Notes: generated by a model not told the origin, from the sequence alone. Counted from the stretch's first letter, positions 16,765 through 28,940 are shown. The stretch: DNA of 64,000 bases from Bacillota bacterium (GCA_021770445.1 JAETQY010000010.1:19040-83039), one strand, 5' to 3'. Numbers and translations are program-made.

Positions 16765-18045
16765 ATGGCAGCACCCTTTGTAGATACGGCGAAGATCACC
16801 GTCCGCTCCGGCGACGGGGGGAACGGCGTGGTGTCCTTCCACCGGGAGAAATATGTGGCCAACGGCGGCCCCGACGGGGGCGACGGCGGCCGGGGCGGGG
16901 ACATCGTAGTGGAGGTCAACGACCACATGTCCACCCTGATGGACTTCCGCTACAAGCGGAAATACACCGCCGGAAACGGCGCTGACGGTGCGGGCAAGAA
17001 GTGCACCGGCCGGGACGGGGAGGACCTGGTTATCCGGGTGCCCCGGGGGACGGTCATCCGGGACGCGGAGACCCAGGAGATCATCCAGGACATGTCCCAG
17101 ACCGACCGATTTGTGCTATGCCGGGGGGGCCGAGGGGGCTGGGGTAACCAGCACTTTGCCACCCCCACCCGCCAGGTTCCCCGGTTCGCCAAGGCCGGCC
17201 TGCCCGGCCAGAGCCGGGAGGTTGTGCTGGAGCTGAAGCTGCTGGCCGACGTAGGGCTGGTGGGCTTTCCCAATGTGGGCAAGTCTACCCTGCTATCGGT
17301 AGTCAGCCGGGCCCAGCCCAAGATCGCCAACTACCACTTTACCACCCTCTTCCCCAACCTGGGGGTGGTCTATGTGGAGGAGGGGGTATCCTTCGTCATG
17401 GCGGATATCCCCGGCATTATCGAGGGGGCGGCAGAGGGGGCCGGCCTGGGCCACGACTTCCTGCGCCACATCGACCGGTGCCGACTGCTCATCCATGTGG
17501 TGGACGTGTCCGGCTCCGAGGGCCGGGACCCGGTGGCCGACTTTGAGGCCATCAACGAGGAGCTGCGGCAATACTCCCCCGAGCTGGCCTCCCGGAAGAT
17601 GATTGTGGCCGCCAACAAGGCGGACATTATAACCGACCCCGCCCTGCTGGACAAGCTGCGCTCCCATGTGGAGGGTCTGGGGCTGGAGCTGTACACCATC
17701 TCCGCCGCCGCCCACCAGGGCACCCGGGAGCTGGTGCTGCGCGCCGCCCAGCTCCTCCAGGAGCTGCCCCCTGTGGTTGTGTACGAGCCCACCTACGTGG
17801 AGCGCCCCCCCGAGGTGGACACCGGCGGGGAGGTCAATATCCAGGAGTTCGACGGCACCTGGGTGGTGGACGCCCCCTGGCTCCAGCGGCTCATCGCCAA
17901 CGTCAACTTCGGCGACTACGAGTCCCGGAACTGGTTCGACCAGAAGCTGCGCCAGTCCGGGCTGTTCGACAGGCTGGAGGAGCTGGGGATCAAGGACGGG
18001 GACATCGTCTCCATGTACGACCTGGAGTTTGAATATCAGAGATAA
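16765..18045 (+). CDS. obgE: GTPase ObgE/CgtA
   Basis: Ribosome-associated GTPase for 50S assembly and stress/sporulation control. 426 residues: glycine-rich Obg domain (GDGGNGVVSFHREK, then GPDGGDGGRGGD; residues 1-155), G domain with GFPNVGKSTLL, DIPGIIEGA and NKAD (about 160-330), and a C-terminal OCT domain (residues 350-426). The ATG at 16765 is chosen over a GTG at 16756 because AGGAGGTG lies 6 nt before it. Confidence 0.96.
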   Translation: MAAPFVDTAKITVRSGDGGNGVVSFHREKYVANGGPDGGDGGRGGDIVVEVNDHMSTLMDFRYKRKYTAGNGADGAGKKCTGRDGEDLVIRVPRGTVIRDAETQEIIQDMSQTDRFVLCRGGRGGWGNQHFATPTRQVPRFAKAGLPGQSREVVLELKLLADVGLVGFPNVGKSTLLSVVSRAQPKIANYHFTTLFPNLGVVYVEEGVSFVMADIPGIIEGAAEGAGLGHDFLRHIDRCRLLIHVVDVSGSEGRDPVADFEAINEELRQYSPELASRKMIVAANKADIITDPALLDKLRSHVEGLGLELYTISAAAHQGTRELVLRAAQLLQELPPVVVYEPTYVERPPEVDTGGEVNIQEFDGTWVVDAPWLQRLIANVNFGDYESRNWFDQKLRQSGLFDRLEELGIKDGDIVSMYDLEFEYQR

Positions 18046-18050
18046 AAATC

Positions 18051-18083
18051 AGGAGCGGCAAGGCGAAATGCTTTGCCGCTCCT
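18051..18083. terminator. Bidirectional terminator between obgE and the AGCS genes
   Basis: 11-bp perfect stem AGGAGCGGCAA/TTGCCGCTCCT. The minus-strand side runs into TTTTTAT (ATAAAAA on the plus strand), so it best serves the AGCS genes. Confidence 0.65.
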
Positions 18084-18103
18084 GTCTATATGCTGAAAAT
18101 CAT

Positions 18104-19504
18104 TTACTTTTTCGCCAGACCGTGGGTGGAGGACACCACCATACCGGTGAGGGCGAAGAGGGCCAGGGCGTTGGGAATGACCATCAGGTTGTTGAACATG
18201 TCGGTCAGCTCCCACACCAGGTCGTTGGACATCAGGGTGCCCAGGAAGATGAACACCAGCCCCAGCACGGCATAGATCTTGGCGGATTTCTTGCCGAAGA
18301 GGTAGATTACGTTGATCTTGCCGAAGAGGTTCCAGCTGAGGATGGTAGAGAAGGCGAAGAAGAACAGGCAGATGGCCACGAACATGGCCCCGGCGGTCTC
18401 GCCAAAGACGACCCCGAAGGCGGTCTGGGCCAGGTTGGCCTTGCCCAGGGTGGTGCTGGCGGCAGCGGCCCCGCACTGGGCCAGAGGGCCGTCGGGGGTG
18501 TACAGGGTGGAAATCACTACCAAGGCGTTAAGGGTGAGCACCACGAAGGTGTCCATAAACACGCCGATCATAGCCACTACGCCCTGGTCGTGGGGATCGG
18601 TCACGTTGGCCTGGGCGTGGGCGTGGGGGGTGGAGCCCATGCCGGCCTCGTTGGAGAACAGGCCCCGCTTGGCACCTTGGCTGATGGCGGTCTTGATGGC
18701 GTAGCCGAAGCCGCCGCCGATGATGGCCTGGGGCTGGAAGGCGTACCGGAAGATCATGGCAAAGGTGGCGGGGATGTACTGGATTCGGGCGATGAGGACC
18801 ACCAGGCCGCCCAGCAGGAAAATGGCTGCCATGACGGGAACCACCTTCTCGGTGACGGAGGCCAGCCGCTGCACGCCGCCCAGGAAGATGACGCCGCAGA
18901 TAATGACCAGAACCACGCCCACGATCCAGTTGGGGACGCCGAAGGCGGTGTTGAAGGTGGAGCCGATGGAGTTGGACTGGACCATGCAGCCCATAAAGCC
19001 CAGGGCCAGGATGATGGCCACGGCGAAGAAGCCAGCCAGGAACTTGCCGAAGCCGCCCTGGAAGGCGGTGGTGATGTAGTAGACGGGGCCGCCGTGGTAG
19101 GAGCCGTCATCGGCCTTCCGGCGGGTCTTGATGGCCAGGGTGGCCTCGGCGTAGATGGTGGCCATGCCGAAGAAGGCGATGATCCACATCCAGAAGATGG
19201 CCCCGGGGCCGCCGGTGAGGATGGCGCCGGAGGCGCCCACGATGTTGCCGGTGCCCACCTGGGCGGCGATGGCGGTGGCCAGGGCCTGGAAAGAGGTGAT
19301 TCCCTGCTCCTGCCGCCCGCCCCGGAGAGACAGGTTACCGAAGGTCTTTTTCATCCCCTCGCCGAAGCAGCGGACCTGGACGAACCGGGTACGGATGGAG
19401 TACCACAGGCCCACGCCGATGAGGAGGAACACGAGGATATAGTTGGACAGGTAGGTGTTGATCTTCGACACGATGTCGAAAAGTATCGCTTCAAGCTCAG
19501 CCAT
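18104..19504 (-). CDS. Sodium:alanine/glycine symporter, AGCS family (second copy)
   Basis: 466 residues, about ten membrane helices. AGCS motifs: GGRQEQGITSFQALATAIAAQVGTGNI (family G-L-x-P-F-Q-A-x-x-x-x-x-A-x-x-x-G-x-G-N-I pattern), GGPGAIFWMW, and SNEAGMGS near residue 280. Imports Ala or Gly with Na+. Lies 24 bp downstream of a paralogue and shares its glycine riboswitch. Confidence 0.92.
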   Translation of the reverse strand: MAELEAILFDIVSKINTYLSNYILVFLLIGVGLWYSIRTRFVQVRCFGEGMKKTFGNLSLRGGRQEQGITSFQALATAIAAQVGTGNIVGASGAILTGGPGAIFWMWIIAFFGMATIYAEATLAIKTRRKADDGSYHGGPVYYITTAFQGGFGKFLAGFFAVAIILALGFMGCMVQSNSIGSTFNTAFGVPNWIVGVVLVIICGVIFLGGVQRLASVTEKVVPVMAAIFLLGGLVVLIARIQYIPATFAMIFRYAFQPQAIIGGGFGYAIKTAISQGAKRGLFSNEAGMGSTPHAHAQANVTDPHDQGVVAMIGVFMDTFVVLTLNALVVISTLYTPDGPLAQCGAAAASTTLGKANLAQTAFGVVFGETAGAMFVAICLFFFAFSTILSWNLFGKINVIYLFGKKSAKIYAVLGLVFIFLGTLMSNDLVWELTDMFNNLMVIPNALALFALTGMVVSSTHGLAKK

Positions 19505-19528
19505 GATGATGTTTCCTTTCTCTTACCT

Positions 19529-20923
19529 TTATTTTTTGCCGCTGAAATACTCTTTGGTGATGGAGGCCACCGCGCCGGAGAGCAGCAGCAGGGCGATCAG
19601 GTTGGGGATGGCCATAGCGCCGTTGAGGGTGTCGGAGATGTCCCACATGAGCTGGCCGGAGCCGGTGGCGCCCACGATGCAGAACAGGACAAAAATGATC
19701 TTGTAAATGGAGGTGACGATCTTGTTGTCCCCGGAGAGGTAGCCCCAGCAGCGCTCGCCGTAGTAGCTCCAGCTGAGGATGGTGGACAGGGCGAAGAAGA
19801 CCAGGCTGGCCTGGATGATGGTGCCCCCCAGGGTGCCGGGGAGGATGGAGTTGAAGGCGGCCACAGCGGCGGACCCCTTGGTGCCAAAGGTCTTCAGGGC
19901 GGCCTCGCCCAGCTCGAAGCCGGACAGCAGCACGGCGAAGGCGGTGATGGAGCAGATGACGATGGTGTCGAAGAAGACCTCGAACACGCCCCAGATGGCC
20001 TGCTCGGCGGGCTCGTCGGTGGAGGAGGCGGCGTGGGCGATGGGGGCGGAGCCCAGGCCGGCCTCGTTGGAGAAGACGCCCCGGGCAAAGCCGTTCTTCA
20101 TGGCAACCATGATGGCGTAGCCGAAAACACCGCCGCCCACTGCCTCAAAGTTGAAGGCACTGGTGAAGATGTGGGCAAAGACGGCGGGAATATCGGTGAT
20201 GCGCATGAGGATGACCACTACCCCGGCCGCCACATAGAACACCGACATAAAGGGAACCAGCAGAGAGGTCACCTGGCCGATGCGCTTCACCCCGCCGATA
20301 ACCACAATACCCACCAGAACGGTGAGGGCGATGCCGGTAATCATGGGGTCCAGGCCAAACAGGCCGCTCATGGCTCCGGCGATCTCGCTGGACTGGGCGA
20401 TGTTGCCGATGCCGAAGGAGGCCAGGCCGCCCAGAAGGGCAAAGAGGACTGCCAGCCATTTCCAGCTCTTGCCCAGGCCGTTTTCAATGTAGTACATGGG
20501 CCCGCCCTTGTGGACGCCGTCGGCGCCGGTGTCGCGGAACTTCAGGGCCAGGGCGATCTCGGCGTACTTGGTGCACATGCCGAAGAAGGCGGACACCCAC
20601 ATCCAGAACACGGCCCCCGGACCACCTACGAAGATGGCCCCGGTGACGCCGGCGATATTGCCGGTGCCCACGGTGCCCGCCAGGGCGGTGGTCACCGCCT
20701 GGAAGGGGGACAGGTTGCTGCCGTGGTCCTTCTGTTTCTTACCGCTGAACAGGGAGCCTACGGTGTTTTTCATGATGTAGCCGAACCAGCGGACCTGGAC
20801 CCAGCCGGTGCGGAAGGTGAGGAACACGCCGGTGCCCACCAGAAGGGCCAGCATAATGGGGCCCCAAACAAAGCCGTTGACGGCTCTCTCAGCCTTTGTA
20901 AACATCTCCAGGAAATTTTCCAT
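19529..20923 (-). CDS. Sodium:alanine/glycine symporter, AGCS family (first copy)
   Basis: 464 residues, about ten membrane helices. Motifs: SPFQAVTTALAGTVGTGNIAG, GGPGAVFWMWVSAFFG, SNEAGLGSAPIAHAA, and LSTILSWSYYGERC. The ATG at 20923 has AAGGAGAGAG upstream; a longer reading runs into the riboswitch terminator. First gene after a tandem glycine riboswitch, so glycine is the likely substrate; that substrate choice is inference from regulation. Confidence 0.93.
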   Translation of the reverse strand: MENFLEMFTKAERAVNGFVWGPIMLALLVGTGVFLTFRTGWVQVRWFGYIMKNTVGSLFSGKKQKDHGSNLSPFQAVTTALAGTVGTGNIAGVTGAIFVGGPGAVFWMWVSAFFGMCTKYAEIALALKFRDTGADGVHKGGPMYYIENGLGKSWKWLAVLFALLGGLASFGIGNIAQSSEIAGAMSGLFGLDPMITGIALTVLVGIVVIGGVKRIGQVTSLLVPFMSVFYVAAGVVVILMRITDIPAVFAHIFTSAFNFEAVGGGVFGYAIMVAMKNGFARGVFSNEAGLGSAPIAHAASSTDEPAEQAIWGVFEVFFDTIVICSITAFAVLLSGFELGEAALKTFGTKGSAAVAAFNSILPGTLGGTIIQASLVFFALSTILSWSYYGERCWGYLSGDNKIVTSIYKIIFVLFCIVGATGSGQLMWDISDTLNGAMAIPNLIALLLLSGAVASITKEYFSGKK

Positions 20924-20947
20924 AAACTCTCTCCTTTGCGGGCAGAC

Positions 20948-20978
20948 AAAAAACGGGCCGCGGGGACGCCCGCAGCCC
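20948..20978 (-). terminator. Riboswitch-controlled terminator
   Basis: On the minus strand GGGCTGCGGG-CGTC-CCCGCGGCCC (10 pairs, one T-G) followed by a T-run (TTTTTT after one G), between the glycine aptamers and the symporter start. It is the natural expression platform. Confidence 0.85.
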
Positions 20979-21029
20979 AAAGAAAAAGCACAGTCCGGCG
21001 GAGCGCGGCCCCGCCGTTTCGGCTTCCCC

Positions 21030-21204
21030 TCTGTCCTTTTGCCTGAGAGATTGGCGGATCACTCCGCGTTGCACCTTCGGCACCCGGTAAACGAGCTTCT
21101 CCAGAGTCACATCCACGCGCAGTCCTCATTCCAAGCCGGAACGCCTGAGAGTGTTACTCCTTCGGCAGGCCGTAAGGCCGTTTTCCTGCGCGCTTCGTCT
21201 GTCC
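21030..21204 (-). promoter_or_regulatory. Tandem glycine riboswitch (two aptamers)
   Basis: Read on the minus strand. Aptamer 1 (about 21194-21116) is closed by CGCGCAG/CTGCGCG and holds GCCGAAGGAGTAACACTCTC. Aptamer 2 (about 21112-21030) holds GTGCCGAAGGTGCAAC and ends CTCTCAGGCAAAAGGACAGA, the classic gcvT-motif 3' end. GGACAG at 21204 supplies the 5' leader partner. A terminator hairpin follows at 20948-20978. Glycine binding is expected to decide read-through into the AGCS pair. Confidence 0.93.
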
Positions 21205-21365
21205 CTATTCAATTACTCCGCTACCATACCATAAAACATGCCTCTTTGTCAACGCCCGGCGGACAATAATACGCCGGGCGCGGAATTTTCAGCTAATTAA
21301 ACGAAGGAAGCAGAATTTTTATCTGATAAAGTTTACAATTTGCTCTTTTTTTGCGGAGACAGGTG

Positions 21366-21374
21366 TGGTATACT
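21366..21374 (+). promoter_or_regulatory. Probable secA promoter (extended -10)
   Basis: TGGTATACT, an extended -10, with a T-rich poor -35 about 17 bp upstream. About 150 nt of leader, including the 21413-21481 inverted repeat, separate it from secA. The rest of 21205-21527 holds no gene. Confidence 0.5.
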
Positions 21375-21412
21375 GATTTAGATTATGGTTATGGTACCTT
21401 TTACACTCAGAG

Positions 21413-21481
21413 CGGGCCGCCGAGGGCGGCGGCCCCTACATTTTGGATCTGTGTGTAGGGGCCGCCCCCTTGGGCGGCCCG
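21413..21481. repeat. Dispersed inverted repeat, copy A
   Basis: Two 28-nt arms in inverted orientation (21413-21440 and 21454-21481), each a TGTAGGGGCCGCC...GGCGGCCCG unit, separated by 13 nt. Related units occur at 28937-28953 and 48305-48390. Confidence 0.8.
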
Positions 21482-21527
21482 TTTCTAAGGTTTAGACCGC
21501 AAAATAAAACCGAGAGGTGTTTGACTC

Positions 21528-24284
<2,757 letters not shown>

Positions 24285-24286
24285 GA

Positions 24287-24321
24287 AAACGCCTCTCCCG
24301 CGCACAGCGGGAGAGGCGTTT
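24287..24321. terminator. Bidirectional terminator secA/dacA
   Basis: Perfect 15-bp stem AAACGCCTCTCCCGC/GCGGGAGAGGCGTTT, loop GCACA, with T-rich sequence on both exits, between converging genes. Confidence 0.85.
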
Positions 24322-24332
24322 CTTCACAACTT

Positions 24333-25700
24333 TTACCGTCTTCTGCTCCCCTGATAGTTTCCGCGGCTCTGGACGCGCCGTCCCGCTCCCACAGGGCGGC
24401 GGCGCTTGCGGAACACCAGCAGACGCAGGGCGACAAGGATGAACACGATGGCCGCGGCGGCCAGGATGATCTTCACACCGGTGGTCTGGAAGAAGTCGAA
24501 GAACTGCTGTTTCTTGTGCAGCAGCTCGGAGCGCTCCACCGACGTGACGGCCACCAGGTCCAGCTTGCCATAGACCTCCCCCTCGTAGGACAGGGTCATC
24601 ACGCCCATCACCTCTCCCGCCTCCACCGGGGCCTCCACCTCTTTGGCGAACAGGCGGATATCGGTCTCGATATCGTCCAGGTCGATGGACTTGGGCAGGG
24701 TCTTGGTGATGGAGCCCTGGGGCTTCACGTTGACCTCGTCGGCCTGGCGGGACATGGTCACCTTCACCGTGTCCACCGGCTCATCCCCCCGGGTGATGGT
24801 CACCCGGTGGAAATTGCTGAAGCCGTACTCCAGCAGGCGGCGGCTCTCCCGGAACTGGCCCTGCTTCAGCTTCTCCTCCCCCGGGACCTCCATGGGTCCG
24901 GAGCCCAGAATCACCGAGATCAGCACCTGATCCCCGTCCTGGGCGGCGGCCACCAGGCAGCGGCCCGCCGCGTCGGTAGTGCCCGTCTTGCCGCCGATGC
25001 ACTTATCATAGAGGTAGCCGCTATAGGTCCAGTTGGAGACAAGGCCGTTGGTGTTGTACAGCTCCCGCTCCTTGGACGTGTTGGTGGCGGGTACAGTGTG
25101 CTTGGGGGCTCCGGCCACGGTGGTGAATTCGTCGTGCTCCAGGCAGGCCTGCATCATCAAGGCCAGGTCGTAGGCGGTGGTGTAGTGGTTCTCCTGGTCC
25201 ATCCCGTGGGGGTTGGCGAAGTGGGTGCCCTCACAGCCCAGTTCCCCCGCCCGGCGGTTCATGTGGGACACAAAGTCCTCGATGGAGCCGTCCACCGCCA
25301 CGGCCAGCACGTTGGCCGCCTCATTGGCGGAGGGCAGCATCAGGCAGTAGAGCAGCTCCTCCACCGTCAGCACCTCCCCCACCTTGATGTTGGCGGTGGA
25401 GAAGTTCCCCGACAGGCCCTGATAGGTGGTCTCCCCCGCGGTGATCTGGGTGCTCAGGGACAGCTGGCCATACTCGATGGCCTCCAGCACCAGCAGGCAG
25501 GTCATCAGCTTGGTGGTGCTGGCGGGTGCGGCCCGCTCGCTGCCGTTCATATCATACAGGATCTCGCCGTGGTTGGCGTCCAGCAGCAGGGCCTTGGTGC
25601 AGAACAGGTCCAGCTCCTCCTGGGTGGCCGAGACGGGGACTGCAAGGGAGCACACAATGGCCACAAAAAGAAAGAGGGACAGAAAACGATATTTTTTCAT
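24333..25700 (-). CDS. D-alanyl-D-alanine carboxypeptidase (PBP5/DacA type)
   Basis: Trims the terminal D-Ala of peptidoglycan stem peptides. 455 residues: signal peptide (1-25), SxxK motif S61-T-T-K64, SAN near 119, KTG in GGKTGTTDAAG near 227, a PBP5-type C-terminal beta domain, then a C-terminal membrane helix (about 405-425) and a basic tail. Type S11 peptidase; several paralogues per genome are usual, so the exact dac name is not assigned. Confidence 0.93.
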   Translation of the reverse strand: MKKYRFLSLFLFVAIVCSLAVPVSATQEELDLFCTKALLLDANHGEILYDMNGSERAAPASTTKLMTCLLVLEAIEYGQLSLSTQITAGETTYQGLSGNFSTANIKVGEVLTVEELLYCLMLPSANEAANVLAVAVDGSIEDFVSHMNRRAGELGCEGTHFANPHGMDQENHYTTAYDLALMMQACLEHDEFTTVAGAPKHTVPATNTSKERELYNTNGLVSNWTYSGYLYDKCIGGKTGTTDAAGRCLVAAAQDGDQVLISVILGSGPMEVPGEEKLKQGQFRESRRLLEYGFSNFHRVTITRGDEPVDTVKVTMSRQADEVNVKPQGSITKTLPKSIDLDDIETDIRLFAKEVEAPVEAGEVMGVMTLSYEGEVYGKLDLVAVTSVERSELLHKKQQFFDFFQTTGVKIILAAAAIVFILVALRLLVFRKRRRPVGAGRRVQSRGNYQGSRRR

Positions 25701-25857
25701 AGGAAAATCTCCGTATGTATGTTATAATGAATTATGTATCCCCCAGTGTATCGCACACGGGGAGAAAAGGCAATTAAGAACTTCTTAAATTTATGGTATG
25801 ACGCCGCCTGTCCCAATTATAACAAAAACCGGCCAAAACCGCAAGGGGGAGCAAATT

Positions 25858-26256
25858 ATGGAAAGAAAATCCAGATTTGGGCTGGTTGTTCTGACCCTGT
25901 CTGCCGTCTTTTTCCTGGTGTGTACCACCTGGTATCTGGCCCGGTCCAGCACGCCGGAGCCCTGGCTGGTCTCGTCCACCCGGCGGCCGGCAGCGGAGTA
26001 CCTGGATGCTTCGGAGCCCGAGGAGGCCCCCCGTCCGGACAGCCTCCTCCCCGGCGAGGTCATCGACGTAAACACGGCGGACGCTTACGACCTTCAGCGT
26101 CTGCCCGGCATCGGGGAGAAGCGGGCCCGGGATATCATCGCCTACCGGGAGGAGCATGGCCCCTTCCAAAACGTGGACGAGCTAATAGAGGTGTCGGGCA
26201 TTGGCCCGGTGATTTTGGAAAACCTGCGGGAGTATGTGACCGCGGGAGATGAGTGA
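25858..26256 (+). CDS. ComEA-like helix-hairpin-helix protein
   Basis: 132 residues: a membrane anchor (about 8-27), a Pro/Ser-rich linker, then a ComEA-type double HhH DNA-binding domain (DVNTADAYDLQRLPGIGEKR...VSGIGPVILENLREYVT). In competence systems such proteins hold incoming DNA at the cell surface. It lacks the SLBB domain of full-length ComEA, so a shorter variant. Start at 25858 after AAGGGGGAG. It slightly precedes a two-component operon. Confidence 0.82.
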   Translation: MERKSRFGLVVLTLSAVFFLVCTTWYLARSSTPEPWLVSSTRRPAAEYLDASEPEEAPRPDSLLPGEVIDVNTADAYDLQRLPGIGEKRARDIIAYREEHGPFQNVDELIEVSGIGPVILENLREYVTAGDE

Positions 26257-26264
26257 GGTTTCAT

Positions 26265-26951
26265 ATGGCAAAGATTTTAGTGGTAGACGACGAACAGGTG
26301 CTGGTAAAGGGCATCAAGTTCAACCTGGAGCACGAGGGCTATCAGGTGGAGGTGGGGTACGACGGCGAGCAGGCGGTGGAGCTGGCCCGGGAGGGAGGCT
26401 TCGACCTGATCCTGCTGGACCTGATGATGCCCAAGATCGACGGTCTCCAGGCCTGTATGCGCATCCGGGAGTTCTCCAACGTCCCCATCATCATGCTGAC
26501 GGCCAAGGGGGAGGACGCCGACAAGCTCATGGGCTTTGAGTGCGGCGCCGACGACTATATCACCAAGCCCTTCAACCTTCTGGAGCTGAAGGCCCGGGTC
26601 CGGGCCCTGCTGCGCCGCTCCGGCGCGGCGGAGCAGAAGAAGGCGGGCGCCGTTCTGGAGGCCGGCCACATCAAGCTGGACACGGCCGCCCGGGCGGCCT
26701 GGCGGGACGGCACGCCGGTGGAGCTCACCGCCAAGGAGTTCGACCTGATGGAGCTGCTGCTGCGCAACCCCGGCCGGGTGTACAGCCGGGAAAACCTGCT
26801 CAACGTGGTGTGGGGCTATGAGTATATTGGCGACTACCGCACAGTGGACGTCCATGTCCGCCGCCTGCGGGAGAAGCTGGAGCTGGACCCCGCCAACCCC
26901 GAGTTCATCCGCACCAAGTGGGGCGTGGGGTACTATCTGACAAAGCTATGA
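26265..26951 (+). CDS. Two-component response regulator, OmpR/PhoB family
   Basis: 228 residues. Receiver domain with VDDE (residues 7-10), phospho-acceptor Asp in LILLDLMMPK near 53, Thr in MLTAKG and Lys in YITKPF. C-terminal winged helix (AKEFDLMELLLRNPGRVYSR...VDVHVRRLREKLE). ATG at 26265 is preferred over GTG at 26253 since it starts at the usual MAKILVVDDE. Stop overlaps the kinase start (ATGA). Confidence 0.94.
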   Translation: MAKILVVDDEQVLVKGIKFNLEHEGYQVEVGYDGEQAVELAREGGFDLILLDLMMPKIDGLQACMRIREFSNVPIIMLTAKGEDADKLMGFECGADDYITKPFNLLELKARVRALLRRSGAAEQKKAGAVLEAGHIKLDTAARAAWRDGTPVELTAKEFDLMELLLRNPGRVYSRENLLNVVWGYEYIGDYRTVDVHVRRLREKLELDPANPEFIRTKWGVGYYLTKL

Positions 26952-28429
26952 AGAAGAACAAGGTCCCTTTTTTCGCCTCCCTCCAGGTGAAATACGCCAT
27001 GAGCTACCTGGTCATCTTTGCCGTGGTGCTGGTGCTGCTGAACACCTACCCGGTGGTGGCCTCCCAGGACCTGCTGTTCACCTCCAAGCGGGACTCGCTG
27101 AAGAGCCAGACGGCGGTGATGGCCTCCGCCCTCATGGAGCTGGAGTCCCTGTCCTCCGAGCAGGTGGCCCGGGTGATGAACATGCTGGACAGCATGGGGC
27201 TGACCCGCATTCTGGTCACCGACCCGGCGGGGCTGATCCTCTACGACAGCACCCGCCAGCCCCAGGAGGGGGAGCCCCCCGTGGAGGGAGCGCCGGAGGA
27301 GCCGGAGTACCGCTACGCCCTGTACCAGGAGGTGGTGTCCGCCCTGCGGGGCAGCGACGTGTCCTACTCCCGGTACGCCGACCGGAAGTTCATCTCTACC
27401 GCCGCCATGCCCATCGTCTACCGGGGCATGGTCATCGGGTCGATCTATATCCTGGAGGTGGACGAGGTGCAGGGAGAGCTGCTCTACAGCTTACAGCAGA
27501 ATCTGCGCACCATCTCCCTGGTCATCGCGGCGGTCACTTTAATTATGTCAACCTTCTTCTCCAAGCTGCTCACCTCCCGCATCGCCGCCCTGCTGCGGGC
27601 CATCCGCATCGTGGGCGAGGGGGAGTACGGCCACCGGCTCCAGCCCGTGGGCCGGGACGAGATGGCCCAGCTGGCCGAGGAGTTCAACCAGCTGACCGAC
27701 CGCCTCCAGACCACCGAGGAGGTCCGCCGCCGCTTTGTCTCTGACGCCAGCCATGAGCTGAAGACCCCCCTGGCCTCCATCCGCCTGCTGGCCGACTCCA
27801 TTTTGCAGACCGATGAGATGGACCCGGCCATGGTGCGGGACTTCGTAGGGGACATCGGCTCCGAGGCCGAGCGGCTCACCCGTATCACCGAGCACCTTCT
27901 CGCCCTCACCCGGCTGGACAGCCTGCCCGCCGGACAGCAGGAGGCTGTGGATGTGTCCCAGGTGACAGAGCGGACCATCGGCCTACTCCAGCCTGTGGCC
28001 GATGCCGCCGGGGTGAGTGTAGAGCAGAACCTCAAGCCCGACTGCCTCATCCTGTGCACCGAGGACGACCTGTCCCAGGTCTGCTTCAACCTGGTGGAAA
28101 ACGCCATCAAATACAACTACAACGGCGGGAAGGTATTCGTCTCGGTATACCGGGACGGGGACCAGGTGCTGCTGGAGGTAGGCGACACCGGGGTGGGTAT
28201 CCCGGAGGACGACCTGCCCAAGGTGTTCAACCGCTTCTATCGGGTGGACAAGGCCCGGTCCCGGGCCGCCGGCGGCACCGGGCTGGGGCTGTCCATCGTC
28301 CGGGACACGGTGCGCCGCCACGGCGGCTGGGTCACCGCCCGGCCCAGGAATCCGGAGGGCAGCCTGTTTACTGCTGGCTTCCCCAGATATGTGCCCAGAC
28401 AGTCAGAGAGGGGGCGGCCCGGTGCGTAA
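26948..28429 (+). CDS. Two-component sensor histidine kinase
   Basis: 493 residues: membrane helix (about 18-38), extracytoplasmic sensor (about 40-180), second helix (about 185-207), HAMP, HisKA with phospho-His in DASHELKTPLASI (near 275) and HATPase_c with NLVENAIKYN, GDTGVGIP and GTGLGLSIV. Architecture like PhoR/WalK-type kinases. Coupled to the regulator; the signal is unknown. Confidence 0.94.
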   Translation: MKKNKVPFFASLQVKYAMSYLVIFAVVLVLLNTYPVVASQDLLFTSKRDSLKSQTAVMASALMELESLSSEQVARVMNMLDSMGLTRILVTDPAGLILYDSTRQPQEGEPPVEGAPEEPEYRYALYQEVVSALRGSDVSYSRYADRKFISTAAMPIVYRGMVIGSIYILEVDEVQGELLYSLQQNLRTISLVIAAVTLIMSTFFSKLLTSRIAALLRAIRIVGEGEYGHRLQPVGRDEMAQLAEEFNQLTDRLQTTEEVRRRFVSDASHELKTPLASIRLLADSILQTDEMDPAMVRDFVGDIGSEAERLTRITEHLLALTRLDSLPAGQQEAVDVSQVTERTIGLLQPVADAAGVSVEQNLKPDCLILCTEDDLSQVCFNLVENAIKYNYNGGKVFVSVYRDGDQVLLEVGDTGVGIPEDDLPKVFNRFYRVDKARSRAAGGTGLGLSIVRDTVRRHGGWVTARPRNPEGSLFTAGFPRYVPRQSERGRPGA

Positions 28430-28940
28430 CATAAGATGGCTTCCCCTTCTGTTAGCGGCGGCACTCCTGCTGTCCGCCTGCGGCGGCCGGGAGGCACCCC
28501 AGGAGGAGGGGGGCTTCCGGCTGTGGTTCGCCGCCGACGACAAGCAGGCGGGGTACGGACACGGTCCGGCGCTGGACAGCGAGGCCTATCTCGGGGATGG
28601 CGAACCCGGCCCCGAGGAGCTGCTGTCCGCCCTTCTGGCCGGCCCTACCCAGGAGGGCCTCCGCTCCCCCTTCCCCCGAGGGGTCGCCCTGCGACAGTGG
28701 AGCTGGGACGAGGAGCGGCCTGGGGTCCTGCTGGTAGGGCTGTCCGAGCAGTACGGGGCCCTGGCCGACGTCTCCCTCACCCTGGCCGACTACTGTATCG
28801 TGCTCACCCTGGCCCAGGTGGAGGGGGTGGAGACGGTGGAGATCTCCACCCAGGGCTACCAGGCCAGCTACCGCAGCCACCAGCTCCTGGACCCCCAGGA
28901 GGCCGTCCTCCAGGACGAGCTGGCCGAGACCGTCCCGTAG
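28422..28940 (+). CDS. GerMN-domain lipoprotein
   Basis: 172 residues. The GTG at 28422 gives a proper lipoprotein signal peptide with lipobox LLSACG, overlapping the kinase gene by 8 nt; a longer reading from 28389 lacks this. Mature part contains one GerMN domain (GPEELLSALLAGPTQEGLRSPFP, VEGVETVEIST). GerMN proteins occur in germination and LpqB-type regulatory lipoproteins, and often sit beside a two-component system. Its stop codon lies inside a short copy of the dispersed palindromic repeat. Confidence 0.8.
   Translation: MRNIRWLPLLLAAALLLSACGGREAPQEEGGFRLWFAADDKQAGYGHGPALDSEAYLGDGEPGPEELLSALLAGPTQEGLRSPFPRGVALRQWSWDEERPGVLLVGLSEQYGALADVSLTLADYCIVLTLAQVEGVETVEISTQGYQASYRSHQLLDPQEAVLQDELAETVP

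Noticed and set aside
17666..21046. Plus-strand open frame of over 1100 codons
   Set aside because: Antisense to the two AGCS genes and their leader; composition (Gly, His, Gln, Asp-rich) is a reading-frame shadow of GC-rich coding DNA.
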